Shown piece by piece: positions 45,759-52,729 of a stretch of 64,000 nt of DNA. Both the position numbers and the translations under genes were made by a program. Where the stretch lies: the NCBI RefSeq assembly GCF_001565895.1, contig NZ_LSNE01000002.1, positions 146,364 to 210,363 on the forward strand. Reading direction: 5' to 3'. This DNA is from Paraglaciecola hydrolytica. Its GTDB lineage: Bacteria; Pseudomonadota; Gammaproteobacteria; Enterobacterales; Alteromonadaceae. A model generated the notes under the pieces. It had not been told where the DNA came from. It saw only the letters and a list, made by a program, of their open reading frames with translations, and did not search any database. How positions within the stretch are numbered: the stretch's first letter is position 1; each line of letters starts with the position of its first letter.

Positions 45759-46256
45759 ATGACACTAATCAGACCCGTGCGGCACGGTGATGCTGAGGCT
45801 ATCACCTCTATTTATAATTATTTTATTGAGCATACGGTGATCACTTTTGAAGAACTGAAGGTGAGTGCAGGGGACATGGCGCAACGTTTCAAAACTACAC
45901 AAAAGAATGAGCTGCCATGGTTGGTAGCAGAACAGGACTCAGTTGTTGTGGGTTATGCATATGCCTCTAAATGGAAAGAACGCAGTGCTTATAGGCATTC
46001 GGTTGAAGTAACAGTTTATGTGGCTCAAACCGCTACTAGGCAAGGTATAGGTAGGCGGTTATATAATTGCTTATTTAAGGAGCTTGTCGCCAGAAATGTG
46101 AATGCAGTAATGGCTGGTATTGCCTTGCCAAACCCGGCCAGTATTGCTTTACACGAGAGTTTTGGCATGGAAAAAGTGGCGCATTTTAAACAAGTAGGTT
46201 GTAAGTTTGGTCAGTGGGTTGATGTGGCCTACTGGCAAAAACTGCTCAATCCCTGA
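45759..46256 (+). CDS. GNAT acetyltransferase (phosphinothricin acetyltransferase-like)
   Basis: 165 residues. It starts IRPVRHGDAEAITSIYNYFIEHTVITFEE, characteristic of PAT/MddA-type acetyltransferases. The acetyl-CoA loop RQGIGRRLY (about residue 90-98) and the closing motif IALPNPASIALHESFGMEKVAHFKQVGCKFG are complete. Likely substrates are methionine sulfoximine/sulfone-like or phosphinothricin-like amino acids; this is inferred from the family. It is followed after 6 nt by an unknown small gene. Confidence 0.87.
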   Translation: MTLIRPVRHGDAEAITSIYNYFIEHTVITFEELKVSAGDMAQRFKTTQKNELPWLVAEQDSVVVGYAYASKWKERSAYRHSVEVTVYVAQTATRQGIGRRLYNCLFKELVARNVNAVMAGIALPNPASIALHESFGMEKVAHFKQVGCKFGQWVDVAYWQKLLNP

Positions 46257-46262
46257 GGAGTA

Positions 46263-46547
46263 ATGAGCTTGTCCTGTTATAAAATCGATTTAGGTGATGC
46301 CATGTTAGCGGAGCAAAGACTGGCTGAGCTCAAACAAGTTTTAACTGATATTTTTATTGGGGCACATAAACCTCAGGCCATGTGGGCATGTTATCGCCAT
46401 GAAACTGTGGGTATGCATTGCCACTTAATGCTTTATTTAAGTGTCGAGTTACAAGCTAAGGCAGGTTTAGATAAGGTGTTGCTTTGTACTAGACCAACTT
46501 TGTTAGATGCCTGTTATTTTCTGGGTGAGCAAGATAATGTCAGCTAA
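46263..46547 (+). CDS. Hypothetical protein, translationally coupled to the GNAT gene
   Basis: 94 residues. I do not recognise a family. A GAGGAG ribosome-binding site overlaps the GNAT stop codon and lies 6 nt before the ATG, which argues strongly that it is a real gene. The protein has several Cys and His residues (CYKID, ACYRHETVGMHCHLMLY, LLCT, ACYFLG), with no signal peptide or clear membrane helix; one could suspect metal binding. It ends 83 nt before the 2H-type gene. Confidence 0.6.
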   Translation: MSLSCYKIDLGDAMLAEQRLAELKQVLTDIFIGAHKPQAMWACYRHETVGMHCHLMLYLSVELQAKAGLDKVLLCTRPTLLDACYFLGEQDNVS

Positions 46548-46630
46548 GTGTTTGCTGAGAACCCCATTCTGTTGTTGTGGTTGAGTCGGGAACTTTGCTG
46601 CCCATTAGGTCTAAGCACACAAACACCCCT

Positions 46631-47314
46631 ATGATCAGTGTCTATCAAGACATGTGGCAAAGAGCTTGGCCGCTTATCAGCGACAATCAAATCAGCCTCG
46701 ATCCATTTTTAAGTGGCAAAACGGATACACGTCGGGGTATCACCTTATTGGCGCGGATTAAATCGCCGGTGAGTGAGTCAATCTATGCATTTTTGCAGCA
46801 AATGCAACAACGTGAACCGGAGCAATATTATTATCCCTTAAGCGACCTGCACGTCACTGTGATGTCAGTGTTATCCTGCCAGCCTGATTATCAATTGTCG
46901 GCGGCAGACCAAGCCAAGTATGTGGACTTAATTCAAAATATTGTGCGCAAAACACCGGCTTTTAATATTGAATTTAAAGGGATAACCTTGGCGGATAGTG
47001 GCGTCATGGTATGTGGTTATGTGACCGACGACTCGTTGGTGGCTCTTCGTGCCGAGTTACGGACGCAAGTTGGCGCCAGTAATTTGCTCCATAGCATGGA
47101 TAAACGTTATACCTTGATTACTGCTCATAGCACTGTTGCAAGGTTTCGTAGTAGTTTGCAACAGCCTGGTGCCTTAGGCGCATTTTTGCAGGCTAATCGA
47201 AACACTTATTTTGGCAAGCTGCCAGTCACAGAGTTAGAGTTGGTGGTAAATGATTGGTATCAAAGCAAAGCCAATACCCAGCTGCTAGCCAACATAAACT
47301 TGTTAAAACGCTAA
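46631..47314 (+). CDS. 2H phosphoesterase-like (2'-5' RNA ligase fold) protein
   Basis: 227 residues from the ATG at 46631; a GTG at 46577 would add 18 residues, and neither has a good ribosome-binding site. Two H-x-T/S motifs spaced about 107 residues apart (DLHVTVMS and TAHSTVARF) are the hallmark of 2H phosphoesterases, which hydrolyse or form 2',5'/cyclic phosphodiester bonds. The surrounding strands fit the two-lobed fold. Substrate unknown. It ends 3 nt from the stop of the converging DUF486 gene. Confidence 0.65.
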   Translation: MISVYQDMWQRAWPLISDNQISLDPFLSGKTDTRRGITLLARIKSPVSESIYAFLQQMQQREPEQYYYPLSDLHVTVMSVLSCQPDYQLSAADQAKYVDLIQNIVRKTPAFNIEFKGITLADSGVMVCGYVTDDSLVALRAELRTQVGASNLLHSMDKRYTLITAHSTVARFRSSLQQPGALGAFLQANRNTYFGKLPVTELELVVNDWYQSKANTQLLANINLLKR

Positions 47315-47317
47315 ACC

Positions 47318-47692
47318 TTAAAATCCTAGAGCACTCATCACTTGTGGCCTAAAAATAAAAAATACGGCGCCTAATAAACACAATCCGGCCCAGACAAAAT
47401 CTAAGCGAAAAGGCTCTTTCATATAAATCAAAGCAAAAGGCACAAAGACAGTGAGGGTGATCACTTCTTGCAGAACTTTTAGCTGACCAAGATTAAGCAC
47501 GGTAAAGCCGATACGATTGGCCGGCACTTGAAATAAATACTCTAATAACGCAATACCCCAACTCACTAATGCCGCCACTATCCAAGGTTTATGACTTAAG
47601 TCTCGCAAATGTGCATACCAAGCAAAGGTCATAAAAACATTGCTAATAAGCAATAAAACTACAGTGATGAAAACGGGATGCAATCCAAACAT
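47318..47692 (-). CDS. DUF486/DMT-family small membrane protein
   Basis: 124 residues with four membrane helices (about 7-27, 36-52, 75-95, 100-118). The pattern TFAWYAHL ... WGIALLEYLFQVPANRIGF ... QLKVLQEVITLTVFVPFALIYMKEP matches the DUF486 (DMT-superfamily) proteins. These look like half-size transporters of the EamA/SMR type, but no substrate is known. It converges on the 2H gene with a 3-nt gap, leaving no room for a terminator between them. Confidence 0.85.
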   Translation of the reverse strand: MFGLHPVFITVVLLLISNVFMTFAWYAHLRDLSHKPWIVAALVSWGIALLEYLFQVPANRIGFTVLNLGQLKVLQEVITLTVFVPFALIYMKEPFRLDFVWAGLCLLGAVFFIFRPQVMSALGF

Positions 47693-47777
47693 GGAAGGAG
47701 CTTGTTGGCTAAGTTAACAAGGTCGTTATTGTGGTGTTTAGAACTAGTGTAAAGCAATAGATACAACAAAATATAAT

Positions 47778-47801
47778 CAGGGCAACAGTGCGGTTACCCT
47801 G
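47778..47801 (-). terminator. Terminator-like hairpin after the GH105/lyase/beta-helix operon
   Basis: On the minus strand CAGGG-T-AAC pairs with GTT-G-CCCTG over a CGCACT loop, followed by ATTATATTTT. It lies about 30 nt past the last gene of the operon. Confidence 0.5.
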
Positions 47802-47832
47802 AGCTTAAACGAGTTTTCTTATGGGAGTTGAC

Positions 47833-49521
47833 TCAATGTTGTAAGCGTTTATTGAGTTGATAATGATATAACGAAGGGACTTTAGGAAACGTCGTATTGA
47901 GACCTTCGATGTAAGCTGCTGGGCCATATTCAATATCAATAGGTAAATTTGCAGTGATCCCCACTAGTCGAGCCAAAGGGCCGTCTGTCATACCGTTTAG
48001 TAGCACTGGTTGTTGGCGTTCATGACCATTCGAAAACGTGATCTGAATATTCCATAATGTATTGTAGGCACCGTGAGATGGTTTCCAGTATTTAGCGCCT
48101 CCTCCAGCAAATAAGGGATAAGAAGACGCACCGTCTTTTAAGGTGGCAAAGACTCGAATATTGTCAAACAGGTTTTGCTGATTCACACCACTGTGTTGAT
48201 CCAAAGAGGGGTGTTGGGCTATTTCACAATTTAAATAAACATTGCGGCTTGAAAAGGTATTAAAGCTCAAAGAGTGCACCACTGGGTTTAGTACTTTTAA
48301 GCCCTCAACCAATACATTATGCACCCCGCCGATTTGCACCGAATAATGGGCGAGTTTTTCACCATTGGTCAGCACATTTTTGATGCTGACATTGGCAATT
48401 TCTTCGGTCAAGATGCCGCTGTCGGCGTTGGTGATTTGTACATCATCTATCCAACTGTTATACACCCGAGTGAGATAGATACCGTTGGCTCCTTGTTCAA
48501 CATGGTGAGCAATGTAACTGGCAAAGGCGAAATTAAATCGCATATGTTCAAAGCCCACGTCTTTTAAATGCTGCCATGGCACCAGACTAACTGAACCATC
48601 GGTACTGATATTGTGTAATAAGGGGGTCTTGATGTTGATCTTGTTACCGTTAATAGCCGTGATCTCCACTTGCTGACGGGCTAGCGCTAAATTAGTAAAT
48701 TGCCAGTGATGTGAACCAATATTAGTGACTTTGTCATGGTATAACTCCTTGAGTAAGGGGCCATCTTTACCATGAATGTTATGCCACTGGATCTCAACAA
48801 TCTGACCACGCTTAAGTTGACTGCTGTCTTTAACTTGTAACTCAAAAGCCCCTTGTTTGCCTTGAGTGGCTTTGCTCAGTGCTTCAATAGTTTGATCATA
48901 TTCTTCGAGATAACTTTTAACTCGTTGTGCTGGTACCTTGGTCCAAAAAAAACCACCTGACCAAGACCATTCGGTGTAAGGCAGTAAAATATTATTGGCT
49001 TTTTCTTTTTGCACCTTATTCAGTTTAACCAAGTATTCACGCAGTTCGGCGAGTTCTTCTGTGGGCTGGGTATAGATCAATGGCCGTGGAAAATAGAATT
49101 CGGTGCCGCTATCACCGCTGCCTGCACCACGCAGCACAATATTGCTACGCTCAATAAAAATGATGGAACTAATGATGTATCGACCAGAGTTAAACTGCAG
49201 GACGACAGGAGTATTTTGTGTTTTTAGTTCTGCAAGTAGGGCAATTAGCGCTTGGCTGTCATCTAATTCATCATCGGCAAATATGCCATGGTCAATAACA
49301 TTAATAACTTGAAAGGCGCTGGTATCAGGTTGACGTTCCCCATTAGCATAACCCGCATAGGAAAAATCTGGCAGATAGTTTTGTGCCTGAACTTTTTTGT
49401 CTGACAACAGCAAGGGTAAATCGGCGTTTTGTATTGCACTGCTTGCCGAGCGACTCATCAAGCTAAGTAACAAACAACATGTTATAGCTGCAGAGCGTGT
49501 AAACCTCGTATTCGTTAACAT
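47833..49521 (-). CDS. Secreted right-handed beta-helix protein (pectate-lyase superfamily)
   Basis: 562 residues from the ATG at 49521, which follows GAGGAG; the frame is open further upstream into the previous gene. Signal peptide at residues about 1-29 (TCCLLLSLMSRSASSA). The start of the mature part (NVIDHGIFADDELDDSQALIALLAELK ... PVVLQFNSGRYIISSIIFIERSNIVLRGAG) is the N-terminal rung pattern of Pectate_lyase_3/GH28-like beta-helices. Later rungs (NGIYLTRVYNSWIDDVQITNADSGI, NVSIKNVLTNG) follow. A roughly 110-residue insertion interrupts the helix. Its catalytic type cannot be told from sequence; it may be a lyase or hydrolase acting with its operon partners. Confidence 0.75.
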   Translation of the reverse strand: MLTNTRFTRSAAITCCLLLSLMSRSASSAIQNADLPLLLSDKKVQAQNYLPDFSYAGYANGERQPDTSAFQVINVIDHGIFADDELDDSQALIALLAELKTQNTPVVLQFNSGRYIISSIIFIERSNIVLRGAGSGDSGTEFYFPRPLIYTQPTEELAELREYLVKLNKVQKEKANNILLPYTEWSWSGGFFWTKVPAQRVKSYLEEYDQTIEALSKATQGKQGAFELQVKDSSQLKRGQIVEIQWHNIHGKDGPLLKELYHDKVTNIGSHHWQFTNLALARQQVEITAINGNKINIKTPLLHNISTDGSVSLVPWQHLKDVGFEHMRFNFAFASYIAHHVEQGANGIYLTRVYNSWIDDVQITNADSGILTEEIANVSIKNVLTNGEKLAHYSVQIGGVHNVLVEGLKVLNPVVHSLSFNTFSSRNVYLNCEIAQHPSLDQHSGVNQQNLFDNIRVFATLKDGASSYPLFAGGGAKYWKPSHGAYNTLWNIQITFSNGHERQQPVLLNGMTDGPLARLVGITANLPIDIEYGPAAYIEGLNTTFPKVPSLYHYQLNKRLQH

Positions 49522-49534
49522 AAAATAACGCTCC

Positions 49535-50833
49535 TCAGTAGAGACACAGTTCGGGCTTGTCACTACTTTGTGGGTGAAAAGCTAATGAAAAATTAAACAA
49601 TAACGCACATTGTTGAGCTTGTTGCAGGGTGGTTTGATCAAACATCAGCAAAGTGTGTAAAAATTCATCTTTTTTAAGTTGTTGATTCATTATCATGGCA
49701 ACACCAACCAGTTTATCCAATGGCAATTGCTGTTCTTGTTTACCCGGCCACAAACTTTTGTTGTCTTGGTTTTTTTGAATAAATTGATAAGCCTGATATA
49801 TACGTTGATCTTGCACCGTGGGATAGTTCCATAAATTCAACTTGGTTTTTTCTGCCAGTCTGGCCATTTGGCTAAAAGCGAGCAAATTAAACACCGAATA
49901 ATGAAAGGGTTTGGTACGTGCGAGTTCATGCTGTTGTGCGCCATCTAAGGCTAACTGGCTGAGGATACGTTGTTGCGTTTGTTTAATCACCCCTTGAGCT
50001 ACTTCATCCATATCCAAATATAGGGCTAAGCTTGTGATAATCACATCATAATAAGTGCCATGGTTATTATGCATAGCAGCTTCGTCTTGGCCATTTTTAC
50101 TCTCAATTAACCAGCCGAGAAAGATGCTTAACCATTCATCCATGGCTTGTTGAAATTCTGCTGTTTGTTGGCTGTGTAATAAGGTCAGGCTATCTAGTAA
50201 ATGGGGCAAGCCTCGCCAGTCGATAATGCCAATGCCACGGCCATGAGTGCGGCCAGGAATACTTTGGGCGTAGTTAAGGTGAGGATTCATTTTCGTTTTT
50301 TCTGCAATAAACCAGGTTTGCAACATGGCGATGGCTTTAGCGGCATAAACCTCTTGCTCACTAAAATAATAGGCTAAGGATAAAACCTGTACTGAGTGAA
50401 GCAGTTGTTGAAACAGTCGAGTATCTGAGTTGCTACCGCGGAACAGTGGATTAGCTTGGCCATCTTTATTGATCCAAGGTAAACCATCTTTTTTACTTGG
50501 ATCAGGCCACCAATAGGGGCCAACACTAAAGTAGTCATGGGGATTGCCACTGACCGCATGGGGAGTATTTTGGGTAACGCTGATGAGCTCGTTTTGCACG
50601 GCCGCATCAGCCATACGGTAAATGTCATTCACGGCGCTTTGATATCCCACATTGTCAGAGAGTGACATTTTGCTGCTGGCAAGTTGCTCTTGAGTTAACA
50701 AGAGCAAGCGGGTGGTACGCAGTGGTTCATTGTGTGTGAGTGGTGGTGGCTCGGCATAACATAGCGTGGCAAATAGACTCACTGCACAGCAAACTGCCAG
50801 TGGCCTATTCAATAAGGTATTAAGTTTTAGCAT
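49535..50833 (-). CDS. Alginate_lyase-domain polysaccharide lyase (PL38-like)
   Basis: 432 residues with a signal peptide (about 1-27, ending LCYA). The (alpha/alpha)-toroid pattern of the Alginate_lyase family is seen: NPHDYFSVGPYWWPDPSK, the motif RTHGRGIGIIDWRGLPHLLD and the signature AAMHNNHGTYYDVIITSLAL with Asn-His and Tyr expected at the catalytic site. The YWWPDP form resembles PL38, whose known members cleave glucuronan or alginate. Given GH105, UxuA and cellobiose-type enzymes in the same locus, a glucuronate-containing polymer is favoured over alginate. It starts 9 nt after GH105 and ends 13 nt before the beta-helix gene. Confidence 0.78.
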   Translation of the reverse strand: MLKLNTLLNRPLAVCCAVSLFATLCYAEPPPLTHNEPLRTTRLLLLTQEQLASSKMSLSDNVGYQSAVNDIYRMADAAVQNELISVTQNTPHAVSGNPHDYFSVGPYWWPDPSKKDGLPWINKDGQANPLFRGSNSDTRLFQQLLHSVQVLSLAYYFSEQEVYAAKAIAMLQTWFIAEKTKMNPHLNYAQSIPGRTHGRGIGIIDWRGLPHLLDSLTLLHSQQTAEFQQAMDEWLSIFLGWLIESKNGQDEAAMHNNHGTYYDVIITSLALYLDMDEVAQGVIKQTQQRILSQLALDGAQQHELARTKPFHYSVFNLLAFSQMARLAEKTKLNLWNYPTVQDQRIYQAYQFIQKNQDNKSLWPGKQEQQLPLDKLVGVAMIMNQQLKKDEFLHTLLMFDQTTLQQAQQCALLFNFSLAFHPQSSDKPELCLY

Positions 50834-50842
50834 ATCGAAACA

Positions 50843-52150
50843 CTATTGCTCAGATGCTAATAATAACTTGATCTCGGCGGCGGCCAGTAATAAGGCGCCA
50901 CTGCCATAGAGTTGAGTATCATCGTACGTGGCGCTACCTGGCGCAAATGCCACTTGCTGTACATAACCTACTTTACCATCGGGGTGCACATTGGCGACGA
51001 TCGACTGCCAAGCACGAGTGAGTGGTGCTAAGTATTTATCTCGCTCAAGCAAGCCATGATTAATACCCCAGGCTAAACCATAAGCAATCAAAGCCGTTGC
51101 ACTGGTTTCTGGATGTTGTTCATCGCTGTTTTCTAATAAGGAAGAAGGCCAGCTCCCATCCGTTTTTTGATATTTAAGTAGCGCGGCTGATATTGAGCTA
51201 AACAGTTCGGTATATTGTGGTTTGTTGGCAAAACTATCCGGTAAATAATTGATAGTTCGTGCTAAACCAGCCAAGATCCAGCCATTACCACGTCCCCAAA
51301 AAATCGGTAAACCGGCTTCATCTTTACGTTCAAAATAGCGACTGTCACGCAGATAAAGTTGATAGTTTTTATCAAATAAATAGTCGGTCATTTGCCAAAA
51401 CTCTTTATCCATGTAGTCCAAATAAGCCGGATCACCTGTGGTTTTGGCTAAATGGGCAAAAACCGGCGGCGCCATAAATACGGCGTCAGCCCAACACCAG
51501 CGCACAGTGCAATTTGGATCAACAAAGGTGCGCAGGGCAAACTCATGGGTGTCTTTGTCGGTATCGGTAAATTCAAGGCTGTGTTGACTGGGAGTTTGTA
51601 TTTGTTGTGTCAACATCGTTTGGGTAGCTTGTATACGTCTTTCATTGCCAAACTTTTCATACAGGCTGATGTATACATCACCGATCGCTTGATCATCTGC
51701 ATGAGTGGCTCGTGGCCCTAATTGATAATCATTGAGTTGTGCCAAATTAAGTGTCGCTTGGCGAAATGCCGCCGAATCACTGGATTCAGCCCAATGCCAT
51801 AAACCCACCATAAGTGTGGCGTACATCCATCCACTGGGTAAACCACTAGGGCGCATTTCAGTACGCATTTGGTTTGAACGGATATCAAATTGAGCCAATT
51901 GCCAGTCGGCAACGTGATTAGCGACTTGGGTAATCGCCGGTAAATTAAACTCACTTGAAAGAACAAGCTCTGAGGTAGTGGGGGCTTGATAAGGTACAAG
52001 TTTATGCTCGAGGTTTAATGCTTGGCTGATGGCCTGCACACTGCCAACTGTCACGTTGGTATCCTGAACTTGTGTACTACAACCGTTGCTCAACATCAGA
52101 CCTAGTCCACATAACATTAATTTTTGTTTCGCTCGCATTTGCACTGGCAT
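50843..52150 (-). CDS. GH105 unsaturated uronyl hydrolase (lipoprotein)
   Basis: 435 residues; a GGAG site lies 7 nt before the ATG. The N-terminus carries a short hydrophobic segment followed by SNGC, a weak lipobox, so an outer-membrane or inner-membrane lipoprotein is likely. GH105/GH88 features: MRPSGLPSGWMYATLMVGLW, THADDQAIGDVY, RWCWADAVFMAPPVFAHLA, IFWGRGNGWILAGLAR (with the catalytic Asp expected earlier) and ETSATALIAYGL. The enzyme removes the unsaturated uronic acid from the non-reducing end of lyase products. First gene of the operon with PL38-like and beta-helix genes. Confidence 0.88.
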   Translation of the reverse strand: MPVQMRAKQKLMLCGLGLMLSNGCSTQVQDTNVTVGSVQAISQALNLEHKLVPYQAPTTSELVLSSEFNLPAITQVANHVADWQLAQFDIRSNQMRTEMRPSGLPSGWMYATLMVGLWHWAESSDSAAFRQATLNLAQLNDYQLGPRATHADDQAIGDVYISLYEKFGNERRIQATQTMLTQQIQTPSQHSLEFTDTDKDTHEFALRTFVDPNCTVRWCWADAVFMAPPVFAHLAKTTGDPAYLDYMDKEFWQMTDYLFDKNYQLYLRDSRYFERKDEAGLPIFWGRGNGWILAGLARTINYLPDSFANKPQYTELFSSISAALLKYQKTDGSWPSSLLENSDEQHPETSATALIAYGLAWGINHGLLERDKYLAPLTRAWQSIVANVHPDGKVGYVQQVAFAPGSATYDDTQLYGSGALLLAAAEIKLLLASEQ

Positions 52151-52729
52151 CCTACATCTCCAAAATCTGAGTATTACTTAGGTTTAAACTTAAAAATAGC
52201 TTAATCATTAGCTTGCTAATTGGCATTACCAATGTGCGCATTCTATCGTGATAATATTTACTGTCTATTGTGAATTTACAAAAAGCTAACAAGTTGAAGT
52301 CGTCATTTCTCATTAGTTATGATGATTGTAAAGTAAGTTTAAGCTTAATGTTGCTAGCTAAATTGCTTTTGTTGCATTTACTGGTTATGCAGCAATTGCT
52401 GAGGTGGGATGTATGTAAGTTGTTGTAATCATTGTGTTTAATATCTTCTTTGAATAATTTAATCTTTATTTTAAATTTGTAAACTTGCTAGTTGTTGAAC
52501 ATTTTTTGCCAGAATTTTATTCAGTAGTTTTAACTTAAATAGTAACTGGGCCTAATTTAGCAAATGTTCATATTTAAACTTTATTATTAATAATGAGCGT
52601 TTATTAGTCATTATTGGTAAGGCCGCTTGACTTAAATTATCACGATCTAGATTATCCGCCGCTGAGCAGATTGTTAAAAACATAAAAACAATTCAACACC
52701 TTGTTTACAACAATATTTGGAGAAACTAG
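52151..52729. other. Divergent intergenic region, GH105 operon to TonB receptor
   Basis: 579 A+T-rich nt carrying both promoters. The only clear element is the palindrome at 52219-52233 described separately. The TonB receptor start is preceded by TTGGAGAAACTAG. No RNA gene is evident. Confidence 0.5.
52219..52233. promoter_or_regulatory. Candidate GntR/FCD operator
   Basis: ATTGG-CATTA-CCAAT is an inverted repeat 69 nt upstream of the GH105 start. It matches a second palindrome upstream of uxuA (55844-55872) at 12 of 15 positions, sharing ATTACCAAT. It resembles the TTGGTAT-ATACCAA type of UxuR/ExuR operators and is a candidate for the local GntR regulator. Confidence 0.5.
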
